A DNA stretch of 64,000 nucleotides from Natronomonas gomsonensis (GCF_024300825.1 NZ_CP101323.1:2976001-3040000); one strand, 5' to 3'. Shown: positions 46,758 through 55,991, numbered from the stretch's first letter. A program made the numbers and translations. Notes: generated by a model from the sequence alone, not told the origin.

Positions 46758-47177
46758 CTATCGTGTTAATAGGACAATTGCGATAACGGCTAGAATGATG
46801 CCGGCCACCTGAGAGAGATTCAGTGACTCATCCAATATGGTGACGCCGTACAGGGTCGTAACGACAAAATAAAGCGCTGGAATAGCCGGAACGATGCTGA
46901 GCTTACCAACTTTCACAGACTGATAGTATAGCAAGGTGCCTAAGCTCATTGTGATACCAGCGCCTATGGCAAACACCAGTCCGATTGTCGTCGGCAGGCT
47001 ATCGGAGACACTAGGATTAAGCGCGATGACAACACCGATGGCGACGGCATACGTCGCCAGCAAGACTGCAGTCTCTGACATGTGTTCTAGAGCGTGGTTG
47101 GCCAAGATACCCCACGCCCCCCACAGAACCATCGCCCCGAGAGCGTACGTCATCGCGGTGGGCGTGCCACCCATCAC
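46758..47177 (-). CDS. EamA-type (DMT superfamily) half transporter
   Basis: 139 residues with about five hydrophobic segments (ALGAMVLWGAWGILANHALE, VLLATYAVAIGVVIAL, TTIGLVFAIGAGITMSLGT, IPALYFVVTTLYGVTIL, VAGIILAVIAIVLLTR), a single EamA module as in bacterial four/five-helix dimeric exporters. The end SQVAGIILAVIAIVLLTR is characteristic. It probably moves a small metabolite out of the cell. It ends 4 bp from the convergent enoyl-CoA hydratase gene and may share the regulator downstream. Confidence 0.82.
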   Translation of the reverse strand: MMGGTPTAMTYALGAMVLWGAWGILANHALEHMSETAVLLATYAVAIGVVIALNPSVSDSLPTTIGLVFAIGAGITMSLGTLLYYQSVKVGKLSIVPAIPALYFVVTTLYGVTILDESLNLSQVAGIILAVIAIVLLTR

Positions 47178-47325
47178 TCAGGCCTCGCCTCCGTGTCTGG
47201 CTTGCCACGTTACCAGTTTGCGAGGTGAGGTTTGACTGAAAAGCATCCGTCTCGCGCTATGAACTGAGGTCATACTAATAGCGTATGTGATCCTCTCGCA
47301 TAAATTTCCATTGCTGTGGCTCCGT

Positions 47326-48156
47326 TTAGAGCATTCGGCCCTCAAGGAAGGGATCAGATTCCTCCACATCAGCGAGGTCCTCCTCGAAGGATTCAACCAC
47401 GTCGGCGAGTACGCCACGAATTTCCGCGAGCCGAGTCTCACCTTGGAAGTTGTAAGTAGGACCGTTGACTGCTAGTGCGCCGACGGCCTCGCCGTCAGGT
47501 TCATACACCGGCATCGCAACTGCAGCAAGACCGTCAACGTACTCCCCCTCAGAGTATGCCCACCCTCGCTCTCGAATTGTCTCCACTTCTGCGAACAATT
47601 CTTCTCTGCTCGTGATTGTTTGCTCGGTCCGTTTGGGGAGACCCCATCGGTTAATTACTGACTCAATCTCGGCATCCGACAGCGTGCTGAGAACCGCTTT
47701 GCCGGCTGCGATACAGTGGAAATGATAGTAGGTGCCGGTCCGCCAGTGCTTGTTAGACTGATCGACACTCTTCTCCTGAAAAGGATTATTCAGGTCGTAG
47801 GAAAGGTGAACCGTCATGACCCGTCCGTCGTTTTTGACAACGAAATCGACTTCCTCGTCAGTTTTTTCAGCCAGTTCGTCCACCTTTTCAGCGGCTATCC
47901 GGTAAGCAGGTCGCCGGGCTCGTGCGAACTCCCCTCGATTCACGAATTTCAAACCAAGATGAAACTGATCGTCTTCTCTGACGAGGTACCCACGGGAAGT
48001 CAACGTCATCAGGTGCTTGTATGCCGTGCTTTTCGAAATATCGAGTGCTTCAGCCACTTCCCCGAGTGTAGCACCGGCCGACTTCTGAATCTCTTGGATG
48101 ACATCCAAGGACCGTTCTGTAGTCTTGATAGTCTCAATTGTTTCTTTGTGTTCCAT
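47326..48156 (-). CDS. IclR-family transcriptional regulator
   Basis: 276 residues. Winged helix-turn-helix at residues 12-70 (EIQKSAGATLGEVAEALDIS then KSTAYKHLMTLTSRGYLVRE), then the IclR effector domain with HFHCIAAGKAVLSTLSDAEI, GWAYSEGEYVDGLAAVAMPV and GALAVNGPTYNF. Family members repress or activate catabolic operons in response to a small acid. It lies at the end of the catabolic cluster, and palindromes matching TTTCGnTAnnCGAAA sit directly ahead of its start, indicating autoregulation. Confidence 0.92.
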   Translation of the reverse strand: MEHKETIETIKTTERSLDVIQEIQKSAGATLGEVAEALDISKSTAYKHLMTLTSRGYLVREDDQFHLGLKFVNRGEFARARRPAYRIAAEKVDELAEKTDEEVDFVVKNDGRVMTVHLSYDLNNPFQEKSVDQSNKHWRTGTYYHFHCIAAGKAVLSTLSDAEIESVINRWGLPKRTEQTITSREELFAEVETIRERGWAYSEGEYVDGLAAVAMPVYEPDGEAVGALAVNGPTYNFQGETRLAEIRGVLADVVESFEEDLADVEESDPFLEGRML

Positions 48157-48185
48157 ACTTCACTTTAGACAGACTCAATGAAAAT

Positions 48186-48690
48186 CGTTTCGATACTCGA
48201 AAAGTATCAGGCAAAAAATAAATGAGTCAACTGAGACTATACTCACGACCGCAACGGCAGATCTATTTCGATACTCGAAATATACGTGTGTGAATTGGTC
48301 TCATAATTGCTGAAGGGCAGGTCAGGCGTAGATTGTGGCACTCCAGTTGGTTCAAATTTTGCTCTGAAGGCCCGCTTAGGCCACTAAAAGCATTATTTCG
48401 AACTATCGAAAAGGTCAGAGTAGCTCATCAGAGATCGATAAGCCGCCATGGTAACCAATACATATTTTCAATAATCGATAGGAAAAAATCGACCAACGTA
48501 AGCTCTTTTCCGGATCATTTATTACTAATATAATATAATAAGGGGAAATCCATCGATCATCAATGGGCTGCAAGCCATTTCGAATAGTGAAATAATTGGC
48601 CATATCACTCTAAATAGAGCTACAAGTGTGTGCATTTATGACAATGGTCACGCCAGCCACCATGATAATCGGTATTTTCGTATACCGAAA
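48186..48690. promoter_or_regulatory. Four palindromic operator candidates ahead of the IclR gene
   Basis: TTTCGATACTCGAAA occurs near 48187-48201 and 48268-48282; the variants TTTCGAACTATCGAAA near 48394 and TTTCGTATACCGAAA near 48673 follow. All share TTTCG/CGAAA arms. The first two lie within 130 bp of the IclR start, the usual place for autoregulatory sites. The rest of the 48157-49141 gap is AT-rich and holds no credible gene. Confidence 0.7.
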
Positions 48691-48945
48691 CCTACGGGTA
48701 TCTGAATCATGCTACGGATATACTGTAGAGGTTAGTAATCTGATTCGAGTAATCGCTCGTATACATGTACGGAGCTCCGAAATCGCCCGGCAATTCAAGC
48801 ACCCAACAACACCACAAAGGGGATCCGAGAAACAAGAGCGGTTCCGTGGGTAGCCTCAATACGATAGCTTCGAATTTCACAGCTAAGACGGTTGTAAGTA
48901 CTCAGTATAAAATCTCTATCACCACTAATGCTGCTAGTTTTGTTG

Positions 48946-49122
48946 TGTGACTACAAAGCGCTAGTAGATTCCTTATGATGGCGAGAGTCGGATAACATCA
49001 TTAGTGTTGTTATTGTTATTGGGACTACTAAGTCTCGGTGTATGTCGATCAACGAAGACACATCTATCACAGTACTAACGTTGTTATTGTATTGGATGAC
49101 TGCAAAGCGTTAATATATCCTC
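48946..49122. repeat. Imperfect duplicated segments ahead of the SMC-like gene
   Basis: GACTACAAAGCGCTAGTAGA at 48951 recurs as GACTGCAAAGCGTTAATATA at 49098, and TTAGTGTTGTTATTGTTATT near 49001 recurs as TAACGTTGTTATTGTATT near 49077. They precede ATG 49142 and may hold promoter or operator copies. Confidence 0.5.
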
Positions 49123-49141
49123 CTCACTAAATATTCCGTAC

Positions 49142-51085
49142 ATGAGTTCAAAACAAATAGAATCGAAGCAGGCACTTACCGTTCGGAACGTTGGTGGGAT
49201 CGATGAGGCGGAGCTCGCGTTCGAACCAGGTGTTACCATCCTCGCAGGACGCAATGCTACGAACCGAACCTCGCTGCTCCAATCGATAATGGCCGCTCTT
49301 GGCAGCGACAACGTCTCCATCAAGTCAGATGCCGACGAAGCACATGTCGAACTTACCCACGACGGAGAGACCTACACCCGGACACTCCAGCGCCGCAACG
49401 GCACGATCCACACCAGCGGTGACCCCTATCTCGACGACCCAACCGTCGCCGACCTGTTCGCGTTCCTCCTCGAATCCAACGAGGCCCGACGCGCCGTCGT
49501 CACCGATGCGGACCTCCGGGACATCATCATGCGACCGGTCGATACCGACGAAATTCAAGCCCAAATCGACCGACTCCTCGACGAACGACGGCAACTCTCC
49601 AACGAACTCGACGAACTCGACTCACTCAAAGACCGCCTCCCCTCCCTCGAGGAAAAGCGCACTCAACTGGAGAATCAAATCGAGGCAAAGCAAGCCGAAC
49701 TCGAGGAACTCGAAGCTGACATCGAAGATCGGGACGCCGATGTCGAACAGAGCCGCGACGATAAAGCCGAACTCGAAAACACTCTCGAAGACCTCCGCTC
49801 GAAACGCTCAGACCTCGAAACCGTCCGATACGAACTCGAAACCGAAGAAGATAGCCTCGAATCGCTTCAGACGGAGAAACAGGAAGTCGAAGACGACTAC
49901 GAGAACCTCCCCGAGACGCCCGCCGGCGACCTCGACGAAATCGAATCCAAAATCGACCAGCTCCGAAGTGAAAAACAGGCCCTAGAATCCGAAGTCAACG
50001 AACTCCAGAGCGTCATCGGGTTCAACCAGGACATGCTCGAAGATGCGGGCAACGGCGTCTTCGACGCCCTCCAGACCAACGCTGAAAACGACGACGTGAC
50101 TGACGAACTACTGCCCGATGAAACCGTCACCTGTTGGACCTGCGGCAGCGACGTCGAGGCAGACCAAATCGAAACCACCGTCGAAAAACTCCAAGACCTC
50201 AGCAAAGACACCGTCAGCGACATCAACGACATCGACGCGGAACTCAGTGACCTGAAAGAACAGCGCCGCGAACGCCAAGACCAACAGCGCCAACGCGAAC
50301 GCCTCGAACGCCGACAGCGAGAACTCGAATCCGAAATTGAAGACACCGAAGCCCGGATCAAACAGCTCTCCGAGCGCCGGGACGACCTCCGCGAGGAAAT
50401 CAAGACCGTCGAAGCAGAGGTCGAGGAGTTGGAAGACGAATCCAACGAAGAACTGCTCGAATTGCACAAGGAGGCCAACCAGCTGGAGTACGACCTCGGC
50501 TCCCTCGAGAGTGACCTCGAACGCGTCGAAGACAACATCGAGAACATCGAAGTACGACTCGACGAGGAAGCCGACCTCAAGAACCGTCGCGAAGATGTCA
50601 ACGACGAAATCGAGGAGCTACGGACGAAAATCGAGCGCATCGAACAGCAAGCCATCGAGGGGTTCAACGACCACATGGAAACGGTGTTGGAGACGCTCGC
50701 CTACGAGAATATTGCTCGGATTTGGCTGGAGCGAACGGAACAGGAAGTACGTGAGGGTCGTCGAAAGGTGACCAAAAGCGTCTTCGATTTGCACATCATC
50801 CGCCAAACGGAGTCGGGGACGACCTACGAGGATTCGATTACGAATCTCTCGGAGAGCGAACGGGAAGTGACAGGGCTGATTTTCGCATTGGCTGGCTATC
50901 TCGCACACAAGGTGTATGAGACCGTCCCGTTCATGCTAATCGACTCCTTGGAGGCAATTGACTCCGATCGAATCAGCCGCCTCGTCGACTACTTCGCCGG
51001 CTACAGCGACTTTCTTGTGGTTGCACTCCTGACCGAAGACGCTCAAGCGCTCTCTGACTCCCACAACCGGATTACCGAAATCTGA
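49142..51085 (+). CDS. Archaea-specific SMC-related coiled-coil protein with zinc hook
   Basis: 647 residues. The N-terminal half of an ABC/SMC head (LTVRNVGGIDEAELAFEPGV) carries a degenerate P-loop GRNATNRTSLLQS: the Gly and Lys of canonical GxxGxGK[ST] are missing. A long Glu/Arg-rich coiled coil spans about 140-560, interrupted by the Rad50-like zinc hook TCWTCGSDVE near 340. The C-terminal head has signature-like NLSESEREVTGLIFAL and Walker B PFMLIDSLEAIDSDR. This matches haloarchaeal SMC-related proteins with rudimentary ATPase heads. A chromosome- or element-organising role is likely but unproven. No partner nuclease is adjacent. Confidence 0.83.
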   Translation: MSSKQIESKQALTVRNVGGIDEAELAFEPGVTILAGRNATNRTSLLQSIMAALGSDNVSIKSDADEAHVELTHDGETYTRTLQRRNGTIHTSGDPYLDDPTVADLFAFLLESNEARRAVVTDADLRDIIMRPVDTDEIQAQIDRLLDERRQLSNELDELDSLKDRLPSLEEKRTQLENQIEAKQAELEELEADIEDRDADVEQSRDDKAELENTLEDLRSKRSDLETVRYELETEEDSLESLQTEKQEVEDDYENLPETPAGDLDEIESKIDQLRSEKQALESEVNELQSVIGFNQDMLEDAGNGVFDALQTNAENDDVTDELLPDETVTCWTCGSDVEADQIETTVEKLQDLSKDTVSDINDIDAELSDLKEQRRERQDQQRQRERLERRQRELESEIEDTEARIKQLSERRDDLREEIKTVEAEVEELEDESNEELLELHKEANQLEYDLGSLESDLERVEDNIENIEVRLDEEADLKNRREDVNDEIEELRTKIERIEQQAIEGFNDHMETVLETLAYENIARIWLERTEQEVREGRRKVTKSVFDLHIIRQTESGTTYEDSITNLSESEREVTGLIFALAGYLAHKVYETVPFMLIDSLEAIDSDRISRLVDYFAGYSDFLVVALLTEDAQALSDSHNRITEI

Positions 51086-51147
51086 GACTCCCCTTTCGGT
51101 CCATTTTTTCTGTCGGAGATTTCTTTGAGCCGGCTCTTCCCGAGTTT

Positions 51148-51442
51148 CTAGATGAGGACAGACAACTCGAGGATTTTCTCTTCGACCAACTCCTCGATGA
51201 GGGCTCGATTTCTCCGGTGAGAAGGTGTGAGCGAGACTCGACATCGTCTCGACGACCTCGCTGGTTTGTTCAGCGACACTTGGTGTGGGCGCGGTTGTGA
51301 GCGGCCGGTTGACCAACTCACTGTCCTTGTAGTAACAGAACCTGAGCAGGGTGGCGTCATTCTCTTCGGGTGTGACAATCTGGACGACGCCGTATCCGTC
51401 TTTCCACATGTCAATCGTTTGTTCAAGCATGTTCTGTAGCAT
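51148..51442 (-). pseudogene. Frameshifted small hypothetical gene
   Basis: From ATG 51442 (alternative 51430) the frame reads MLQNMLEQTIDMWKDGYGVV and continues to MSSLAHTFSPE. Beyond an AAA run near 51213 the coding pattern moves to another frame as RALIEELVEEKILELSVLI with stop at 51148. Removing one A joins both parts into a helical protein of about 97 residues. I do not know the family. Either a true frameshift or a homopolymer sequencing error. Confidence 0.55.
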
Positions 51443-51691
51443 ATACACACAACGTTTCGCGCATATGTACGTAAGCGGTTTCATTTATCTAATTCATATA
51501 ATCGCCACATTGGATACCTACTATCAAATGGTGACAGCATCAGCTGAATAGAGCAAGTGATCCGTGAAGCGCGAGAGACGAGTGGCACACGATTTGAGTG
51601 GGCACCAAGAGCCCGAAGAGGTGGGCTATTCTGGACGTTCTCCGATGGACGCCGACTCCTCCGGTTGTTTCGGAGACGAATCCACTTGCGA

Positions 51692-52102
51692 TTACTCGTA
51701 GTAGTCAATTCGCTCGACGACGTTGGCGAAGCCGACGTTCTCGCGGACGTTGGTGATTTCGATGCGAACACGTTCACCAACGTCGGTATCGGGGACGATG
51801 ATGACGTAGCCACGTTCGACGCGGGCGATGCCATCACCGCCGTCACCGAGGGTTTCGATTTCGACCTGGCGGGTCTCCCCTTCCTCGACTGGTGGATTGG
51901 ACTCGGCCTGAGCTCGCTGGCTCGAGGCCGACGAGGATGAATTCGAGGCGGGTGTTGCGGGAAGCAGCGCCACGCGATAGGTATCACCGGTGTTGAGCTG
52001 GCCGATCTCGAGTTCTCGCTGCGGGATTTCGATGACGTATGAGTCTCCGCGCTCTTCTACGTGGCCGGTGAACAGACAGTTGAGTTGTTCAGGGAGTTCC
52101 AT
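51692..52102 (-). CDS. TRAM-domain protein
   Basis: 136 residues. Residues 1-50 form a small beta domain (CLFTGHVEERGDSYVIEIPQ); a Ser/Ala-rich linker follows; residues 72-134 are a TRAM domain (GETRQVEIETLGDGGDGIAR, GYVIIVPDTDVGERVRIEI, NVRENVGFANVVE), the OB-like fold that binds structured RNA. Stand-alone TRAM proteins in archaea act as RNA chaperones or translation/stress regulators. No operon partner. Confidence 0.88.
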   Translation of the reverse strand: MELPEQLNCLFTGHVEERGDSYVIEIPQRELEIGQLNTGDTYRVALLPATPASNSSSSASSQRAQAESNPPVEEGETRQVEIETLGDGGDGIARVERGYVIIVPDTDVGERVRIEITNVRENVGFANVVERIDYYE

Positions 52103-52477
52103 TCGGGGCTACCTGATCTACCCGCGTGTGGAAGCGACTTGATTGTGTTGTCATCCGACCATATGTAGTCGGGATCAAATACTATTCCTTTGAACGAATC
52201 GTAGGCCATAGTGTGATAGCTGGCGCCCGGGAAGCCGTATCTCATGCCGAACGTGGCGAACGGTATCGGCGAGGAGATTATGAACAGTGGCCAGTGTTCT
52301 ATCGGCAGACCTCTCAATTGTGATCGGGTTATATCGAGTTAACCAGCTACTTTATATATTCTTTAATGAATCTTCAGGCGACTACTGGGGCCCAGTTGTC
52401 GACAGACGACGTTCAACGAGTCGTTCGGTGATTCAAGTGCCTGAGCTTCGCCAGAACGGATGATGGAGGAGCGTTAG
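52103..52477. other. Intergenic region ahead of the iteron array
   Basis: Contains no convincing gene. It includes the promoter side of the TRAM gene and AT-rich stretches (TTATATCGAG, TTTATATATT near 52350). A lone GTTAACCAGC near 52338 resembles half of the TTAACCAACA element. Confidence 0.35.
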
Positions 52478-52568
52478 TATGTTCATCTAATATATTCACC
52501 CCACATATTCACCATGTATGTTCATCGCCTATGTTCAACGTGTATATCCACCAAATATGTTCACCACA
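52478..52568 (+). repeat. Seven tandem 13-bp iterons, consensus TATGTTCACCNNN
   Basis: Units start at 52478, 52491, 52504, 52517, 52530, 52543 and 52556 with exact 13-bp phase. Each reads like TATGTTCATCTAA, TATGTTCATCGCC or TATGTTCACCACA; an eighth degenerate unit follows. Only the first ten bases are conserved. Such strict phasing suits a protein-binding array (iteron, centromere or operator). It lies 85 bp before the hydrolase start and 1.2 kb from the replication origin. Confidence 0.85.
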
Positions 52569-52652
52569 TATTTCCTACGCGACACAGACCGTATTCCGAT
52601 GGATCGTTCCAGAATCCCCCAAGCACATGTGACTAGTCGCCGTCTTAGCGTC

Positions 52653-53651
52653 ATGGACCATCCGGCCCCTAGGGAAAGGACCGAAAAACGAGACGGTGGG
52701 ACTAGGAGTACTGCGAGGAAAGTCAGTCGGTGGGGCCGCAGGTCAGTTGCGGCCAGCATGCTGGGTCTAGCGTTGTATGCGGGCTACGAATCGGACCGGG
52801 ATCCGGAGAAGCTCCGCGAGCGGTACACGTATCCGGAATCGGAGTTCGTGACTGTCGACGGGCTAACTGTTCACTACCGCGACACCGGGCCCGAGGACCC
52901 AAACGCCCCGACGCTGGTGTGTTGCCATGGGGTCTTCGCGTCGCTCCATACCTGGGAAGGGTGGACCGACGAACTATCCAGCGCGATGCGGGTCGTAAGC
53001 CTCGACCTTCCGGGGTTCGGGCTCACCGGTCCCCACCCGGAAGGACGCAACGGAATCCAAGAGACCGTCAACTTTCTCGCCGCCTTCCTCGATGCCATTG
53101 GAATCGAGCGAGCGTCGCTGGCGGGGAGTTCCCGGGGTGGTGAGATCGCTTGGCGGTTCGCTGTTGACTACCCCAACCGCGTCGACCGTCTGGTGTTAAT
53201 CGGCGCCGCAGGCTATCCACGTAAGGAGACGCGGTGGCTGCGGCGAATACGGGACCTTGGCCCGCTCTCGTGGCCGCTCCAGTACTTCACTCCCCGACCG
53301 TTGACGGAGGTGGTCGTTCGGAAGGCATACGGCAACCCTGCGCGAATAGTACCCGAGACTGTGACTCGCTATCATGAACTACTTCTGCGAGCGGGGAACC
53401 GCGATGCAATCGCTAATCTGGACGTCCAGACCGGCGATCGGAGCGCCGACGTCCCGCGGGTCGACGCACCGACGCTTGTACTGTGGGGTAGCGAGGACGT
53501 GGTAATTCCGCCAGCACACGGGGAGCGGTTCGCTCGTGAAATTTCGGATGCCGAACTCGTTGTCTACCAGGGGTTAGGCCACATCCCGATGGAAGAAGAC
53601 CCGAAGCGGACGGTTCCCGATGTCCGGACCTTCCTGTTGGACGAGGAGTGA
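52653..53651 (+). CDS. Alpha/beta hydrolase
   Basis: 332 residues from ATG 52653 (MDHPAPRERTEKRDGG); in-frame starts further upstream fall within the iterons. A basic N-terminus and one hydrophobic stretch (SVAASMLGLALYAGY) near 28-42 suggest membrane anchoring. Catalytic triad: Ser in ASLAGSSRGGEIAWR, Asp in LVLWGSEDVVIP, His in YQGLGHIPMEED; the oxyanion motif is CCHGVFAS. Hydrolyses an ester, epoxide or similar bond; the substrate is unknown. Not in an operon. Confidence 0.85.
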   Translation: MDHPAPRERTEKRDGGTRSTARKVSRWGRRSVAASMLGLALYAGYESDRDPEKLRERYTYPESEFVTVDGLTVHYRDTGPEDPNAPTLVCCHGVFASLHTWEGWTDELSSAMRVVSLDLPGFGLTGPHPEGRNGIQETVNFLAAFLDAIGIERASLAGSSRGGEIAWRFAVDYPNRVDRLVLIGAAGYPRKETRWLRRIRDLGPLSWPLQYFTPRPLTEVVVRKAYGNPARIVPETVTRYHELLLRAGNRDAIANLDVQTGDRSADVPRVDAPTLVLWGSEDVVIPPAHGERFAREISDAELVVYQGLGHIPMEEDPKRTVPDVRTFLLDEE

Positions 53652-53788
53652 CGTCATCCCTCCACTTGCCACCCCTCACGAAGGTGTATAGCTGGGCTAA
53701 AAGAAGAGAGACGCAAACGGTCACTATCTTTCGATAATGGCCGTGCGCTCTGCCTGCTTTGTCGGTCGATAGATTTTGTCGACGGTAG

Positions 53789-54044
53789 TTAACCAACATA
53801 ACCGACACAGTGAGCGACTCTGTTGGTTAATGGATGTGGCGTTTTTTCGAAATGTCGGGCAGCATGGGTAGTGACCAAATCTTATCGTATTAGTGGGGAC
53901 AGTTCCACGAGGAAGAGCAAGCACGGGTATGGCAATTGCCGTACCCCAGAAGGGACACCGGGTTTCCGGTGAAATATCCGAGGGCCAACTCTGTAACTCG
54001 TGTTTAACCAACAGTATTGACGGTTGTCCTGCATCGTTGGTTAA
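53789..54044. repeat. Two paired TTAACCAACA inverted repeats beside the origin
   Basis: Pair 1: TTAACCAACA 53789-53798 with TGTTGGTTAA 53821-53830 (offset 32). Pair 2: TTAACCAACA 54004-54013 with CGTTGGTTAA 54035-54044 (offset 31). They interleave with the leftmost origin boxes, so the binding factor could influence replication or the local promoters. Confidence 0.75.
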
Positions 54045-54676
54045 CGGTGCTACGTCTATTGGGCGGTCGAAGAGACACACCACGTTTCCGGTGGGTTGTG
54101 TCCGGAGAACCCTTAGGTCGAAATATGATAGCTCGATATGTCCCAAGAAATGACTCCGGCATACACACACCACGTTTCCGGTGAAATACCTATTGGAAGG
54201 CACTGTGTCTACGGTATTCCGCTGTGGTAGTGGTTGTATAACTATTCTTTCCTAGATGTATGTCTGACATAGTTTTATTACTATTCCCTGATTACCAGCC
54301 ACTAACCTCATCGTCAGCAAAGAATGAAGACGACAGCTGTCGTCTTCAAGCTCCAGTTGATCTAACCGACTCTTGCTACTTGCGGGCGTGAACATTCGCA
54401 TTCGTCTGCTTTCTCTGGTTCTACAGCTTCTGTCCTAACACGAGTCCTGGTAACCTCTTCAGCTGGGATCTGCCAAGCCAATGGATGGACTCCGTCCATT
54501 GAACAGGCCGTAACATGCTCTGTTTCGTACTGAGTTGCGATTCTAACCGTCTTTCCGCCCCCCCGATACCCCTCTTTCATCTGGAGTAGATACACTCATA
54601 ATTCGGGTTTCACCGGAAACCCGGTGTGTGTGTCTCGGGGGAAGCTTCAAGTCGTTTCACCGGAAACTCGGTGTCA
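53953..54676. other. Replication origin: origin-recognition-box repeats upstream of orc1
   Basis: Five ORB-like boxes with core CACCGGAAAC(N)CGGTGT: on the minus strand near 53953-53975, 54073-54096 and 54161-54185, on the plus strand at 54607-54632 and 54654-54676. The two groups face each other. Between them, 54190-54310 is AT-rich and suits a duplex-unwinding element. Adjacent orc1/cdc6 and inverted ORBs are the standard haloarchaeal origin layout. Confidence 0.85.
54362..54577 (-). CDS. Small hypothetical protein inside the origin region
   Basis: 71 residues from ATG 54577. Sequence MKEGYRGGGKTVRIATQYET then acidic/Cys-containing KADECECSRPQ. A short beta-rich body (TVRIATQYE; VTACSMDGVHPLAWQIPAEE) is plausible, but no family is recognised. 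It lies between the two ORB groups and divergent from orc1. Coding bias is weak, so it may not be a gene. Confidence 0.35.
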   Translation of the reverse strand, partial: KEGYRGGGKTVRIATQYETEHVTACSMDGVHPLAWQIPAEEVTRTRVRTEAVEPEKADECECSRPQVARVG

Positions 54677-54682
54677 ACGAGT

Positions 54683-55888
54683 ATGTCTCAGTCTGACGAA
54701 CTATTCACCCGGGAAGATCCGATCTTCGTGAACAAGGAACTCTTAGAAATTAACCATCTCCCGGATGAGGGACGCATCGTTGGGCGAGACGACGCGATTA
54801 GTAAACTCGCAAATGCAGTGAATCCGGCTATCTTTGGCCAGAGTCCGAGCAACGTTCTTATTTACGGTAAGACGGGGACTGGGAAATCTTTGTGTGCAAA
54901 ATACGTCTCAACACGACTTGTCGAAACTGCTGCCGAGGAGAACGTTAACGCGAAGACTGCCTACGTTGACTGTGCACAGGATACAACTGAAACACAGGCT
55001 GTTCAAACCATCGCTAGTAAACTCAACGACCCTGACACGACTGGCGTTAACATCCCAGATAAGGGAATCAGTACCGCGACGTACTACAAGCGGCTCTGGA
55101 AAATCCTGGATGAGCAGCACGACGTTGCGTTAATCATCCTTGATGAAATCGACAAACTCGACGACGACAGCATCCTGATGCAGCTCTCACGAGCGGGAGA
55201 AGCGGGAAAAATCGAGAGTTGTAAGATCGGCGTGATTGGGATTAGCAACAAGATTCGGTACAAAGATCGAATGGACGAGCGTGTTAAAAGTAGTCTCTGT
55301 GAGCGTGAGTTTGTCTTCCCACCATACGATGCCGGACAACTGAATGATATCATGGAAGCACGACGGGATGCCTTCCGCGACGGTGTCCTAGACGAGAGCG
55401 TGATTTCTCGCACTGCAGCACTGGCCGCTCGCGAACACGGGGATGCACGCAAGGCAATTGACATCCTCCGATACGCCGGCGAGATCGCACAATCCGAGGA
55501 GGCAGAGGTCGTCCGTGAGGAGTTCGTCGATAGAGCTCGTGACCAGGCAGAAACCGATCGGTTCCGTGAACTCATTCGAGGTTCGACACCCCACTCACGA
55601 TACGTACTACAAGCGTTGACAATCCTCTCGCTTAATTCACCGAAAAAAGAGGGATTCAGAACCACTGCTATCTACGATTTATATGAGCAAATTTGCCGAC
55701 AGGAGGGCTCCGAGGGACTTTCGTTGCGTCGGGTTCGTGACCTCCTGAAAGAACATGCGTTCTTGGATGTTACCGAGCAATCTCGATGCTCCGGTGGTAG
55801 TGCTGAAGGTAGCTACACCGAACACCAACTGCTTGAAGACCCGGAAGTCATCCAGAGTGTCCTCTCGGGGAGCCTTGATTCTGAGTGA
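54683..55888 (+). CDS. orc1: Orc1/Cdc6 replication initiator
   Basis: 401 residues from ATG 54683 (MSQSDELFTREDPIFVNKEL), just after an ORB; an earlier ATG at 54626 would overlap the boxes. AAA+ motifs: Walker A YGKTGTGKSLCAKY, Walker B ALIILDEIDKLDDD, sensor 1 GVIGISNKIRY and sensor 2 REHGDARKAIDILRYAG. The C-terminal winged helix (FRTTAIYDLYEQICRQEG) binds ORBs. It should recognise the boxes on both sides and load MCM helicase. Codons are AT-richer than in core genes, as usual for plasmid or secondary-origin Orc proteins. Confidence 0.94.
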   Translation: MSQSDELFTREDPIFVNKELLEINHLPDEGRIVGRDDAISKLANAVNPAIFGQSPSNVLIYGKTGTGKSLCAKYVSTRLVETAAEENVNAKTAYVDCAQDTTETQAVQTIASKLNDPDTTGVNIPDKGISTATYYKRLWKILDEQHDVALIILDEIDKLDDDSILMQLSRAGEAGKIESCKIGVIGISNKIRYKDRMDERVKSSLCEREFVFPPYDAGQLNDIMEARRDAFRDGVLDESVISRTAALAAREHGDARKAIDILRYAGEIAQSEEAEVVREEFVDRARDQAETDRFRELIRGSTPHSRYVLQALTILSLNSPKKEGFRTTAIYDLYEQICRQEGSEGLSLRRVRDLLKEHAFLDVTEQSRCSGGSAEGSYTEHQLLEDPEVIQSVLSGSLDSE

Positions 55889-55991
55889 ATAGGTCTCGAC
55901 TGTTGGCTTCATCCCACAACTTTTGTCTTGCTAGGCCAGTGTCTGCGGTACTTCCTTTTTGATACAATCTCCAGTTGTAACACTGGCTTCA

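Noticed and set aside
50936-51484. 182-codon minus-strand frame overlapping the end of the SMC-related gene
   Set aside because: The part below 51148 is antisense to the SMC-related gene; the coherent protein ends at 51148 in another frame.
52518-52652. Upstream start for the alpha/beta hydrolase inside the iteron array
   Set aside because: The first 45 residues would be encoded by the 13-bp repeats and have no protein pattern; ATG 52653 is the first sensible start.
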